Positions 8,787 through 16,810 of a stretch of 64,000 nucleotides of DNA are shown piece by piece. A program made the translations under genes and the position numbers. Source of the DNA: UBA1433 sp964581565. GTDB taxonomy: Bacteria > Bacillota > Clostridia > Eubacteriales > UBA1433. Location of the stretch: NCBI GenBank assembly GCA_964581565.1, contig CAZOOZ010000002.1, positions 243,200 through 307,199 of the forward strand, given 5' to 3'. Numbering within the stretch: position 1 is the stretch's first letter; each line of letters starts with the position of its first letter. The notes beneath the pieces were generated by a model. The model saw only the letters and a list, made by a program, of their open reading frames with translations, made no database searches and was not told where the DNA came from.

Positions 8787-9134
8787 ATGCCGAGACCAAA
8801 AAAAAACAAACGTATTTGTAAAGTGCCGAATTTTAAATATTTCATTTGTGGCAGCGGGCAAGGGGCAACGATCAATATGACTTGTGAAGAATATGAATGC
8901 ATTCGACTCATTGATTTTGACGGACTAGACCAGACAGAATGTGCTGTGATTATGGGGGTCGGCAGATCCACGATACAGCGTTTATATGAAAGTGCGCGTA
9001 AGATAGTGGCTGAAGCTTTAGTAGAGGGCAAAAGGATAAAAATTGAAGGCGGCGAATATGAAGTTTGCCCTTATTCAAAAGATACGTATTGGGCATGTAA
9101 TAAAATTTGTATGAAGGAGAAAGATAATTCTTAA
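8787..9134 (+). CDS. UPF0251/DUF134 family DNA-binding protein
   Basis: A 115-residue protein of the DUF134 family, recognised from its start MPRPKKNKRICKVP and the conserved segment ECIRLIDFDGLDQTE. Residues about 45-80 form a sigma-70 region 4-like helix-turn-helix (LDQTECAVIMGVGRSTIQRL). The C-terminal part carries extra cysteines (VCPYSKD, ACNKICM), which may bind metal. AAAGGAGGG sets the ATG at 8787. The targets of this family are generally unknown. A palindrome on its own promoter and two small cysteine-protein genes just downstream are the obvious candidates here, which is inference. Confidence 0.85.
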   Translation: MPRPKKNKRICKVPNFKYFICGSGQGATINMTCEEYECIRLIDFDGLDQTECAVIMGVGRSTIQRLYESARKIVAEALVEGKRIKIEGGEYEVCPYSKDTYWACNKICMKEKDNS

Positions 9135-9207
9135 ATAGCGGTCGTCATTGTGAAAAGATATTTATTTACATAGCTTAAAATTTAATCGATGCCAGATAGG
9201 AATTTAT

Positions 9208-9245
9208 TCACATATTGTATTTAGAATATGTGATTTTTTATTTTT
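9208..9245 (+). terminator. Terminator after the UPF0251 gene
   Basis: Stem TCACATATT (9208-9216) / AATATGTGA (9225-9233) with an 8-base loop is followed by TTTTTTATTTTT. The 9-bp AT-rich helix separates the regulator from the downstream small gene. Confidence 0.7.
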
Positions 9246-9276
9246 CTCTTTTAAAAAATATGTTTGATGTTGCCAG

Positions 9277-9305
9277 TGAACAAGAAAGCAAATCATACAT
9301 ATACT
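9277..9305 (+). promoter_or_regulatory. Promoter of cysteine micro-protein A
   Basis: TGAACA (9277-9282), a 17-base spacer and TATACT (9300-9305). The block CATACATATACTGTAACA recurs almost unchanged before the paralogous gene at 9620, with the same spacing, so the promoters were duplicated along with the genes. Confidence 0.6.
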
Positions 9306-9334
9306 GTAACAGAAACAAAAGAGGAGAAAATAAA

Positions 9335-9472
9335 ATGACTGAATGTAAAACTTGTAAGGAAGTAAATCAAATACAGGCCATCAGAAAAAGTGACGGACAG
9401 ACTATTTTTTTAATTAATGTACCCGAGAAACCTCACTGTTCCTGTAAGGCGGCAGATATAAAAAAAGTTTAG
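9335..9472 (+). CDS. Small cysteine protein A (45 aa), unknown function
   Basis: The 45-residue product begins MTECKTCKEV and contains the segment GQTIFLINVPEKP, then CSC. Its four cysteines form a CxxC and a CxC pair, so metal binding is possible. GAGGAG lies 9 bases before ATG 9335; the longer open frame from 9215 runs through a terminator and has no ribosome site, so it was rejected. The gene at 9620 encodes a clear paralogue (shared pattern ECK-C, IQ, DG-IFLIN-P-KP). I do not recognise the family. Each copy has its own promoter and terminator. Confidence 0.75.
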   Translation: MTECKTCKEVNQIQAIRKSDGQTIFLINVPEKPHCSCKAADIKKV

Positions 9473-9483
9473 CGAGAATAAGG

Positions 9484-9527
9484 AAAACCGGATACATACA
9501 AAACATATTGGTCCGGTTTTTATTTTT
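9484..9527 (+). terminator. Terminator after micro-protein A
   Basis: Stem AAAACCGGA (9484-9492) / TCCGGTTTT (9512-9520) with a 19-base loop, followed by TATTTTTT. Confidence 0.75.
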
Positions 9528-9561
9528 TGATGCAGCCTTTTTGGAAATATGTAAAAAAGAG

Positions 9562-9590
9562 TCAACAACACTGTAAACAATACATATATT
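9562..9590 (+). promoter_or_regulatory. Promoter of cysteine micro-protein B
   Basis: TCAACA (9562-9567), a 17-base spacer and TATATT (9585-9590), followed by GTAACA. It is near-identical in layout to the promoter at 9277-9305. Confidence 0.6.
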
Positions 9591-9619
9591 GTAACATAAC
9601 ATAAAAAGGGGAAGAGATA

Positions 9620-9802
9620 ATGGCAGAATGCAAAGGTTGTTACAACAGTGAAAATATTCAAAAGTATGAAGTCGACGGTAACGTTATCTTTTTGATAAAC
9701 GCACCGTCAAAACCATGCCGCGCAGATAAGGCAGTAGGGTTTGACTTTTCATTGATAGATTTGGATTTTTTAAACAATAACCAAATAAATATTATTTTAT
9801 AA
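9620..9802 (+). CDS. Small cysteine protein B (60 aa), paralogue of A
   Basis: The 60-residue product begins MAECKGCYNSENIQKYE and has the core NVIFLINAPSKPC, matching protein A over about 35 residues. The CxxC is kept, but the CxC pair is replaced by one cysteine, and a hydrophobic tail of about 20 residues is added. AAAAAGGGGAAG precedes the ATG. Function unknown. The paralogy is direct from the sequence; a role in metal or redox handling is only suggested by the cysteines and the nearby regulator. Confidence 0.72.
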   Translation: MAECKGCYNSENIQKYEVDGNVIFLINAPSKPCRADKAVGFDFSLIDLDFLNNNQINIIL

Positions 9803-9823
9803 AAAATAATAATTACCTATAAA

Positions 9824-9863
9824 AAATCCAAAATACATCTGTATATCCATGTATTTTGGATTT
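9824..9863. terminator. Strong bidirectional terminator
   Basis: A perfect 15-bp stem (9824-9838 with 9849-9863, arms around CCAAAATACAT) and a 10-base loop separate micro-gene B (+) from the convergent flavoprotein gene (-). A-rich and T-rich flanks on the two sides allow use in both directions. Confidence 0.85.
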
Positions 9864-9877
9864 GCTTTTGATATTAG

Positions 9878-10492
9878 TCAGCGTATAAAATTTGTGCGCA
9901 TCCGGGGTTCTTTTTCGGGAATATCCACATTGCCGCTATGAATAGATTTTAAAAGCCATGCCAAATTTTGTGCGGCTGTTTTTATGATCTGTACGCCTTC
10001 TTCGTCTTTATAGATTTCTTCCGGAGACTGACCGTGTACGATATTCCAATAGTGTGAAGAGGCTACAGCCATTTTTGAATAATGCAGATAATGATTCATG
10101 CTGTCTAAAGCTGCGCTGCCGCCGCTGCGGCGAAGGCACACAAGGGCAGATCCGGCTTTATTAGCCATAATCTCACTGCCGGCCGAATAAAAAAACCTGT
10201 CTAAAAAACATTTCATATTTCCCGCAATCCCTGAAAAATGCACAGGTGAAGCTATGATGAGCCCGTTGGCATTTCTGGCGAGTGCGGCCGCTTCATTGAC
10301 GACATCGTCGTAGACACATTTTTTTGTCTCCATGCAGCTTCTGCAGCCGATACATCCTCTGATAGGGTTCGTACCGATATGCAAAATATCGACATCGATA
10401 TTTTCTCTAATCAATTCTTCTTTCATGACAGACAGTGCGGTATGGGTACATCCAAATGCATGAGGGCTTCCGTTGATAGCAAGAACTTTCAT
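9878..10492 (-). CDS. Iron-sulfur flavoprotein-like NAD(P)H-dependent oxidoreductase
   Basis: A 204-residue flavodoxin-fold protein. The start KVLAINGSPHAFGCT is the FMN phosphate loop of the NADPH-dependent FMN reductase family. Cys47, Cys50, Cys53 and Cys59 (GCIGCRSCMETKKC) form a compact CX2CX2CX5C cluster, the 4Fe-4S ligand pattern of Isf proteins. ASPVHFSGIAG is the second FMN contact. The ATG at 10492 was chosen for AAGGAGG 8 bases upstream; the longer frame to 10531 includes this site. The substrate is unknown; Isf proteins serve as electron carriers or in oxygen and peroxide reduction in anaerobes. A paralogue lies at 27490. Confidence 0.82.
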   Translation of the reverse strand: MKVLAINGSPHAFGCTHTALSVMKEELIRENIDVDILHIGTNPIRGCIGCRSCMETKKCVYDDVVNEAAALARNANGLIIASPVHFSGIAGNMKCFLDRFFYSAGSEIMANKAGSALVCLRRSGGSAALDSMNHYLHYSKMAVASSHYWNIVHGQSPEEIYKDEEGVQIIKTAAQNLAWLLKSIHSGNVDIPEKEPRMRTNFIR

Positions 10493-10594
10493 GATTAAAC
10501 CTCCTTGGAAAATTATTACTCCAGCTTTCAATATATCAAACTCACCAAATAATTACAATTCCTTCAGCATAAATATATTTTACGGAGGTGGGTT

Positions 10595-11191
10595 ATGAAT
10601 AAAGTGTTTATTTTTTTTATTATATCGGGTATTGTCTTTTCTCTTGTCAACGGCACGTATCCGCAGGTCTTAAGCGGCATTGCTGAGAGCTGTATGCAGA
10701 CGGCAGAGCTGTTGATCACCTTTGGGGCGGTTTGGGCTTTTTGGCTGGGTATTATGAAAATAGCCGAAAAGACGGGAATTATAAGTAAAATAGCAAGTGC
10801 TCTTATGCCGGTCATTAAGATATTATTTCCGACGGTAAAAAAAAATTTAAAAGCGATGCAATATATTTTGCTTAATATTTCCGCAAACCTGTTTGGACTC
10901 GGCAATGCCGCGGCACCGTTCGGTATAGCGGCAATGAAAGAAATGCATGCAATGCAAACCGGTCCTCAAGACGAGAAAGTGCTGGATGATATGATCATGT
11001 TTGTCGTACTTAACACCACGTCACTTCAGCTTATTCCGCTCAGTGTGATCTCGCTGCGTGCCGTGTATGGTTCGGCAGCTCCGGCAGAGATCATTGTGCC
11101 GACACTATTAGCTACATCCATCACAACGCTCAGCGGTATCGTGTTTGTGAAGATTGTGCAGTTTTGGAGAAGGCTTAAATGTCAGAAATAA
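10595..11191 (+). CDS. spmA: Spore maturation protein A
   Basis: A 198-residue integral membrane protein of the nucleoside-recognition (Gate) family. In Bacillus, SpmA and SpmB are needed for full dehydration of the spore core. An N-terminal hydrophobic segment (residues 4-20), further membrane spans and the motif NLFGLGNAAAPFG mark the family. ACGGAGGTGGG lies before the ATG. The 3' end overlaps spmB by 13 bases, so the two are translationally coupled. Its presence supports a spore-forming lineage. Confidence 0.9.
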   Translation: MNKVFIFFIISGIVFSLVNGTYPQVLSGIAESCMQTAELLITFGAVWAFWLGIMKIAEKTGIISKIASALMPVIKILFPTVKKNLKAMQYILLNISANLFGLGNAAAPFGIAAMKEMHAMQTGPQDEKVLDDMIMFVVLNTTSLQLIPLSVISLRAVYGSAAPAEIIVPTLLATSITTLSGIVFVKIVQFWRRLKCQK

Positions 11192-11691
11192 TTATTCTTT
11201 TGTTTGTACTGGCTGTCGTTTTATATGGTATAAAATGCAGGGTTCCTGTCTATGATACGTTTATCGAAGGAGCTAAAAGTTCTCTTGGCACAATTGCGAC
11301 GGTGTTTCCTTATATTCTGGCAGTACTCTGCGCAATCGGTATTTTTAAAAACAGCGGTATGATGGATTGTTTTGTCAAGCTATTACAGCCGCTCTTGGAT
11401 GCGGTAGATTTTCCTTCTGAAGTGCTTCCGCTGTCTTTGATTAAAATCATTTCGGGTTCGGGTGCAAATGCGGCGCTTGCGGATACGCTTTTAAATTATC
11501 ATCCCGACTCATTTATAGGAAGACTGGCTAGCGTGATTGCCGGAAGCAATGAAACCACGATCTATATCATTGCCTTATATTTTGGATGTGTGAATATTAA
11601 AAAAACAAAGTATGCTTTGCCTGTGGCTCTCAGCTGCGATATATTGGGCATTTTTGCCGCCTTTTTTATTTGCAGCTTTATCTTTAAGTGA
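11179..11691 (+). CDS. spmB: Spore maturation protein B
   Basis: A 170-residue partner of SpmA with the same Gate fold. Membrane segments start at the N-terminus (IIILLFVLAVVLYG). The family motif SGSGANAALADTL lies near residue 95, and the conserved pattern AGSNETTIYIIALYFG near 121-136 is typical of SpmB. The ATG lies inside the end of spmA, with GGAGAAGG upstream. It probably acts in the developing spore envelope with SpmA. Confidence 0.9.
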   Translation: MSEIIILLFVLAVVLYGIKCRVPVYDTFIEGAKSSLGTIATVFPYILAVLCAIGIFKNSGMMDCFVKLLQPLLDAVDFPSEVLPLSLIKIISGSGANAALADTLLNYHPDSFIGRLASVIAGSNETTIYIIALYFGCVNIKKTKYALPVALSCDILGIFAAFFICSFIFK

Positions 11692-11752
11692 TTTGGATTA
11701 TTACATAATGTATGGTAAGATAAAACAAAAGAAAAGCAGGAAAGAGGCAAAA

Positions 11753-12511
11753 ATGAATCTTACGCAAAAGAGAATAAAACGCGTGCACTTTATTGACGAG
11801 CTTCGAGGCGCGTTGATCATCTATATCGTTTGGTACCATCTCATGTACGATTTGACGGTGCTTTATGGCCTGCAAATCGAGTGGGTCGCATCTGCCTGGA
11901 TGGAATACATCAGGCTGACGGCGGTTAGTTTATTCGTAATCATATCTGGTATCTCGTGTCATTATTCACGCAGCAATGTACGCAGAGGCATAAAGACGAT
12001 TCTTTGGGGAATGGTCATTACACTATGTACCGTTTTAGTCACGCCTGATCAAGTGATATGGTTCGGCATTTTGCACTTTATGGGCACCGCCATGCTGATA
12101 TGCGGATTATTACACAATAAAATAAATAAGATCCCCATGAGAATAGGAATCTTCATCAGCGTATTGCTTTTTATTCTGACATATAACATTTATGACGGTT
12201 ATATAGGCATTGTCGGAATTGGGACAATAAAGGTACATTCCATGTTTTATAATAAACCGTATTTGTTCCCGCTGGGATTTAGCAGCATAGGTGTTGAATC
12301 GGCAGATTATTATCCGATTTTTCCGTGGATGTTTTTATTTCTTGCGGGAAACTTTTTCGGACGTGTCATAAAAGAAAATCATGCACCCTCCTTTTTTTAT
12401 AATGCACATAACAGAGTACTCTCAAAAATCGGCCGGCACACACTGGGTATATACATTGTGCATCAGCCGATTATATTGGCACTGTTATATATCATTTTCA
12501 TGTATTTTTAA
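11753..12511 (+). CDS. DUF1624 / heparan-alpha-glucosaminide acetyltransferase-like membrane protein
   Basis: A 252-residue polytopic membrane protein. The N-terminal motif FIDELRGALIIYIVWYH (about residues 12-28) is the DUF1624/acyltransferase-3-like signature, where the Arg and His are conserved. About seven membrane segments follow. Related proteins move acetyl or acyl groups across the membrane; the acceptor is unknown. ATG 11753 is preceded by AGGAAAGAGG. An open frame reaching back into spmB has no ribosome site. It follows spmB by 61 bases and may be cotranscribed. Confidence 0.75.
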   Translation: MNLTQKRIKRVHFIDELRGALIIYIVWYHLMYDLTVLYGLQIEWVASAWMEYIRLTAVSLFVIISGISCHYSRSNVRRGIKTILWGMVITLCTVLVTPDQVIWFGILHFMGTAMLICGLLHNKINKIPMRIGIFISVLLFILTYNIYDGYIGIVGIGTIKVHSMFYNKPYLFPLGFSSIGVESADYYPIFPWMFLFLAGNFFGRVIKENHAPSFFYNAHNRVLSKIGRHTLGIYIVHQPIILALLYIIFMYF

Positions 12512-12563
12512 ATTTCCCGTCATTACCCTTAATAAAATCTTAAGAATACTTTAACCAATTAAC

Positions 12564-12613
12564 ATTTCCAAACATTTCCTAAATAAATATATTCATTTCC
12601 TAATATTTCCTAA
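12564..12613. repeat. Four helically phased ATTTCC repeats
   Basis: ATTTCC begins at 12564, 12574, 12595 and 12605, the last three followed by TAA. Offsets of 10, 21 and 10 bases place all copies on one face of the helix. They lie between the 3' ends of two convergent genes. The layout resembles direct-repeat sites of winged-helix response regulators, but no promoter is evident. The function is unknown. Confidence 0.45.
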
Positions 12614-12636
12614 AAACGCTTTAAAGTAAATCAATG

Positions 12637-12897
12637 TTAGCTGTTTTCGCCTGGCTCAATTGTTCCGAAAAGTACGGCTTTGGCTGTTTCATAGTCTTTT
12701 TCGGCTACATAAATATCAGAATCGAAGTAAGAGCTTCCCATAAGAATTCGTATAAAGCTTCCGCTCAGCTCATCTCTGATAAAAATGGGGATATCGTAGG
12801 AAGATAAAAGAGATTGAATGATATCCAATTGTACCTGATCATTTACTGTTGTAATATACTTTGCACCCTGAATTTTTATGTCCTTTTTTTGTCTCAT
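12637..12897 (-). CDS. DUF2007-like small protein
   Basis: The 86-residue soluble protein has the DUF2007 pattern: a beta strand with a conserved aliphatic core (VQLDIIQSLLSSYDIPIFIRDE), then IYVAEKDYETAKAVL. Many members sense small ligands or act in signalling, but the function is not established. GAGGT lies 7 bases before ATG 12897. A good promoter lies about 80 bases upstream, so it is likely a single-gene unit. Confidence 0.7.
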   Translation of the reverse strand: MRQKKDIKIQGAKYITTVNDQVQLDIIQSLLSSYDIPIFIRDELSGSFIRILMGSSYFDSDIYVAEKDYETAKAVLFGTIEPGENS

Positions 12898-12976
12898 AAT
12901 TTACCTCGTTTGTTAATCATTTTGATTTTGTTTCTGATCATTTTACGTGAGTTGATTGTATTTTTCAATGGGGTTT

Positions 12977-13005
12977 ATTGTACACGCGGTTTGCATCTTG
13001 TTCAA
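12977..13005 (-). promoter_or_regulatory. Promoter of the DUF2007-like gene
   Basis: On the - strand, TTGAAC (13000-13005), a 17-base spacer and TACAAT (12977-12982). It lies downstream of rsmI and drives the 86-residue gene independently. Confidence 0.6.
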
Positions 13006-13091
13006 GATAAATCAGGAAGTGATATTGCACAAGATGCTATGAATTTATTTTTTTACATGTACTTTTTTAATCTCGTGAAGTTTTTGCTGAT

Positions 13092-13931
13092 TTAATCGTT
13101 TTTTAGTCTGTCATATAATGTTTTTCTGTCAAGAGTTGTATTACCGCAAACTTTTTTGATGGCCTGCGTTTTTTTCATGCCCTGCTTTATATACACGTTC
13201 ACAAGATTCACCGCGTTTTCTAAATCCATTTCTGTTTGTGTGTCTGCGCATTTATGATATGCTTCAATAATGAGGACATATTCGCCCTTTGGTTCCTTCG
13301 TCTCATATATTTCGAGCAATGTTTGTGCCATGCCCCGTAGCACTTCCTCATGAAGTTTTGTAAGCTCTCTGACAAAGGTGATCAATCTATTTGGCATCAA
13401 CGTCTTTAATACCAGCAAGGTATCTTTAATTCGATGAGGAGATTCATAAAAGATATTCGTATGATGTGAATATATCAGCGACGAGAAGAGTTCTTCTTTT
13501 TCTTTTTTCTTTTTTGGCACAAATCCGTGAAAGGTAAAAGAAGATGATGTGTTTCCGCTGATAGCAAGAGCAGATATGAACGCATTTGCGCCAGGCACGA
13601 TACTGACAGAGATGTTTTCTTTAATACACGCTTTTACAATATCTTCTCCCGGATCGCAAATCCCCGGTGTGCCGGCATCTGAAATCAGCGCTATGTTGTT
13701 GCCGTTTTGCAGCAGTTTCAATAAAAAGTCACGTTTCTGAGATTCGTTAAACTTGTGCAGACTGATCATCTTTGTATGAATATCGTATGCTTTTAAAAGC
13801 TTGCCGCTATGGCGTGTATCTTCTGCGGCAATTATATCCGCGTTTTTTAATGCCTCAATCGCACGGATAGAGATGTCTTTTAAATTGCCGATAGGAGTTG
13901 CCACCAGCAACAACAATCCTCTTTTTTCCAT
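13092..13931 (-). CDS. rsmI: RsmI, 16S rRNA C1402 2'-O-methyltransferase
   Basis: A tetrapyrrole-methylase-fold enzyme that uses S-adenosylmethionine to methylate the ribose of C1402 in the 30S decoding centre. The 279-residue protein starts with LLLVATPIGNLKDIS, has AAEDTRHSGKLL, and the SAM-pocket motif SDAGTPGICDPGE, all hallmark RsmI segments. The C-terminal RsmI_HTH-like tail (KTQAIKKVCGN) is present. GAGG lies upstream of ATG 13931. It follows the purA terminator and so probably has its own promoter. Confidence 0.95.
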   Translation of the reverse strand: MEKRGLLLLVATPIGNLKDISIRAIEALKNADIIAAEDTRHSGKLLKAYDIHTKMISLHKFNESQKRDFLLKLLQNGNNIALISDAGTPGICDPGEDIVKACIKENISVSIVPGANAFISALAISGNTSSSFTFHGFVPKKKKEKEELFSSLIYSHHTNIFYESPHRIKDTLLVLKTLMPNRLITFVRELTKLHEEVLRGMAQTLLEIYETKEPKGEYVLIIEAYHKCADTQTEMDLENAVNLVNVYIKQGMKKTQAIKKVCGNTTLDRKTLYDRLKND

Positions 13932-14023
13932 ATCTATTTTCCTCTGCTGCGTTCAAATTTTTATTGTCGAAAAAGTAAATATTTCCTGAGAAATAATCAT
14001 AAAATGTTATTTTTGTTATTAAA

Positions 14024-14059
14024 AAAGAGTATTGCATTTTTTATTATGAAATACTCTTT
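14024..14059 (-). terminator. Terminator of purA
   Basis: On the - strand, AAAGAGTATT pairs with AATACTCTTT (14050-14059 and 14024-14033), with a 16-base loop, running into TTTAAT. It sits 10 bases past the purA stop. Confidence 0.7.
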
Positions 14060-14069
14060 ATATGCTAAA

Positions 14070-15350
14070 TTATATGATCGGATCCAAGATAATCGTGTTG
14101 TTTCGCTCGGCGCCCACGGAAACGATTGAAATTTGAACGCCCGTTTGTTTTTCTAAAAATTTTACATATTCCTGAGCGTTTTTAGGGAGATATTCAAAGC
14201 TATCAGCTTTTGATATATCCTCATCCCATCCGTCGAGCTGTACGTAGCAGGCTTTACATTTTGCAAGTGTGGCAAGAGATGCAGGGTAATAGTCGATTCT
14301 TTGTCCGTCAAGTTCATAATGTGTGCATACTTTAAGTTCCTTGATGCCGGTTAAGGTATCCAGCTTTGTCAGTGCTATATGTGTAAGACCGTTTATTCTC
14401 GCAGAATATTTCACAACTGCCGCGTCAAACCAGCCGCATCGTCTGGGTCGGCCTGTTACGGTTCCGAATTCATGGCCCTGTTCTCTGAGATATTGCCCGA
14501 TATCATCATTTAATTCGGTTGGGAAAGGGCCTTCCCCGACACGTGTGGTATAGGCTTTCACGATCCCTAAAATATAATCTATAGATCTCGGGGAAATGCC
14601 GACGCCGATGGCTACGCCTCCGGCTGTGGGATGTGAAGATGTAACAAACGGGTACGTACCAAAGTCTAGATCAAGCATTGCACCTTGCGCACCTTCAAGT
14701 ACGATATTTTTTTCTTGCTTGATTAATTTATCTATTTCAACAGAAACATCGCACACATAGGGTTTTATTTCAGCGGCATATTTAAGCATGGTATTATAAA
14801 TCTCATTTGCATCAAGTGATGGCATGTCATATATTTTTGTAAGCAGTAAATTGATATAGTCCACATTCATGTCTATCTTTGCTTTTAAAAGATCTGTTTC
14901 AAACAAGTCGCAGACTCTGATGCCAAAGCGATTGGTTTTATCGGCATAAGCGGGACCGATCCCTTTTTTTGTGGTTCCTATCTTATTTTTGTCCAGCCGC
15001 TTTTCATTTAATTCATCGAGCAGCCTATGGTATGGAGCTATGATATGTGCTCTGTCGCTGATATGAAGACAAGACATATCAAGACCGCTGTTTTGAAGTG
15101 CTGAAATTTCTTCTATAAGTGCCACGGGGTCTAAAACCATACCGTTGCCTATATAGGAAGGGGTAGAACAAATAATTCCCGAAGGAATCATACGAAATTT
15201 ATATACATCTTCGCCGACGATAACGGTATGTCCCGCGTTGTTTCCGCCTTGATATCGCACGACAGCGTCTGCTTTTTCACTGTAAAAATCTGTAATTTTT
15301 CCTTTACCCTCATCGCCCCATTGTGTTCCGACGATTACTAAAGTGCTCAA
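14070..15350 (-). CDS. purA: Adenylosuccinate synthetase
   Basis: Joins IMP and aspartate using GTP, the first committed step to AMP, in the cytosol. The 426-residue protein begins MSTLVIVGTQWGDEGKGK, with catalytic Asp13 and the P-loop GDEGKGK at 12-18. His41 (NNAGHT) matches the E. coli catalytic pair. The start is set at TTG 15350: AGAGGGTG lies 6 bases before it and the result fits the family N-terminus. The longer frame begins at GTG 15359, inside that ribosome site. dnaB lies 119 bases upstream, so it may be partly cotranscribed with rplI-dnaB. Confidence 0.96.
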   Translation of the reverse strand: MSTLVIVGTQWGDEGKGKITDFYSEKADAVVRYQGGNNAGHTVIVGEDVYKFRMIPSGIICSTPSYIGNGMVLDPVALIEEISALQNSGLDMSCLHISDRAHIIAPYHRLLDELNEKRLDKNKIGTTKKGIGPAYADKTNRFGIRVCDLFETDLLKAKIDMNVDYINLLLTKIYDMPSLDANEIYNTMLKYAAEIKPYVCDVSVEIDKLIKQEKNIVLEGAQGAMLDLDFGTYPFVTSSHPTAGGVAIGVGISPRSIDYILGIVKAYTTRVGEGPFPTELNDDIGQYLREQGHEFGTVTGRPRRCGWFDAAVVKYSARINGLTHIALTKLDTLTGIKELKVCTHYELDGQRIDYYPASLATLAKCKACYVQLDGWDEDISKADSFEYLPKNAQEYVKFLEKQTGVQISIVSVGAERNNTIILDPII

Positions 15351-15469
15351 AAGTTTCACCCTCTTTAAAAAATAAAAAATAAAAAATACACTTCATTATA
15401 TCATCATAAGAAGCATATTACAAGAAAAACAGTATAGCGTGAGTATATTTATAAAAATTATCGGTTTAT

Positions 15470-16798
15470 TTATTCATCATCAAAATCATAATTTAATGCG
15501 TTTTTAAAGGTCGTCGTTTCTTCTTGGAATACAAGATCGATATCGCCTGTAGGGCCGTTTCTGTGCTTGGCAATACTAAGGGTTACCTTGTCGCTTTTTG
15601 CGTTGTCTACTTCCGTTTTATACAGGAAAAGTACAATATCCGCATCCTGCTCGATTGCGCCCGATTCCCGCAAATCGGAAATAAGAGGGCGGTTGTCGGT
15701 GCGTTTTTCTGGAGAACGGTTAAGTTGTGAAAGCGTAATGACAGGGCAGGAAAGTTCTTTGGCCAATAATTTCAAATCTCTGGATATTTGAGATATTTCC
15801 TGTTGACGGTTTTCGATTCTGCCTACACTTCGAATGAGCTGAAGATAATCAATCATTATTAAGTCAAGGTCTTCCTGGGCTTTGAGCCTTCTGCATTTGG
15901 AACGGATTTCATTGACGGTGATGCCGGGTGTGTCATCTATAAAAAGCTTGGCGGAAAGGATTTCTTCCCATACTTTGTATATCTTAGGCCAATCTTTGAT
16001 ATTGCCTGTGCGTAAATCCATACTGCTGATATTTGCCTCGGATGCAATAATACGCATCGTCAATTGTTCAAGCGGCATTTCCAGGCTGAATACAGCCACT
16101 TTTTTATGTTCACGAATCGCCGCATGCTGACATATATTGATGCCAAGGGAAGTTTTCCCCATACCGGGTCGTCCGGCAAGGATGATCAGGTCAGAGTCCT
16201 GCAGGCCTGAAGTTTTTTTATCCAAATCAAAAAAGCCTGTTGCAATGCCGGTAATGCTGGCATTGTTGGCGGTTGCTTCCTGCAGTTTTAAAAGCGTGGT
16301 TTTAAGCGCCTCGTCAAACGGCACAAAGAATTTTCGGTCTTTTGTAACGACGATATCTAAAATATCTTTTTCAGTTGAGAGAATTAAATCTTTGGCTTCC
16401 GCTTTATTTGTATAGCTGTCATCAATGACTTTTGAAAGGCGGGAGATTAATTGTCGGTGCATAGATTTATCTTTGACAATCATGCAGTACTGTTCCATAT
16501 TTTCAGCGGAAGAGAGTATATCCACCAAGCTTGTCAAAAATTCGATACCACCCAGCGCGCTGAGCATTTCCTGATTTCGAAGCCTGTCGGATAAAGTGAT
16601 AATATCTATGGGCATATCTTTGGAATACAAATAAAGCATTGCATTATAGATAATGCGATACTGGTCATTATAAAAGTCGTCCGGGCCGAGGATGGCTGCA
16701 GCGGTTGTGATTGTGTGGTTGTCAAATAAAATACAGGCTAAAACGCTTTGTTCGGCTTCGAGATTATAGGGAAGCACTCTGTTTGGTTTTGTAGACAT
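15470..16798 (-). CDS. dnaB: Replicative DNA helicase DnaB (DnaC of Bacillus)
   Basis: The hexameric 5'-3' helicase of the replication fork, 442 residues, usual length. The N-terminal domain (residues 8-110; LPYNLEAEQSVLACIL) binds primase. The RecA-like motor has Walker A GRPGMGKT at 209-216 and the Walker B region LIMIDYLQL. No intein interrupts the P-loop. GACAGGAG precedes ATG 16798. It follows rplI by 12 bases, so the two are cotranscribed, as in many Firmicutes. Confidence 0.97.
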   Translation of the reverse strand: MSTKPNRVLPYNLEAEQSVLACILFDNHTITTAAAILGPDDFYNDQYRIIYNAMLYLYSKDMPIDIITLSDRLRNQEMLSALGGIEFLTSLVDILSSAENMEQYCMIVKDKSMHRQLISRLSKVIDDSYTNKAEAKDLILSTEKDILDIVVTKDRKFFVPFDEALKTTLLKLQEATANNASITGIATGFFDLDKKTSGLQDSDLIILAGRPGMGKTSLGINICQHAAIREHKKVAVFSLEMPLEQLTMRIIASEANISSMDLRTGNIKDWPKIYKVWEEILSAKLFIDDTPGITVNEIRSKCRRLKAQEDLDLIMIDYLQLIRSVGRIENRQQEISQISRDLKLLAKELSCPVITLSQLNRSPEKRTDNRPLISDLRESGAIEQDADIVLFLYKTEVDNAKSDKVTLSIAKHRNGPTGDIDLVFQEETTTFKNALNYDFDDE

Positions 16799-16810
16799 CT
16801 TTTCTCCTGT

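Noticed and set aside
9215..9334. N-terminal extension of micro-protein A
   Set aside because: It would run through a terminator and a promoter, and has no ribosome site. ATG 9335 has GAGGAG.
12814..13095. 93-codon + strand frame between the DUF2007 gene and rsmI
   Set aside because: It overlaps the DUF2007 gene antisense, is low in complexity and has no ribosome site. The gap holds a - strand promoter instead.
15363..15388. Three TAAAAAA units upstream of purA as a regulatory repeat
   Set aside because: The 7-base period is out of phase with the helix and looks like simple AT-rich sequence.
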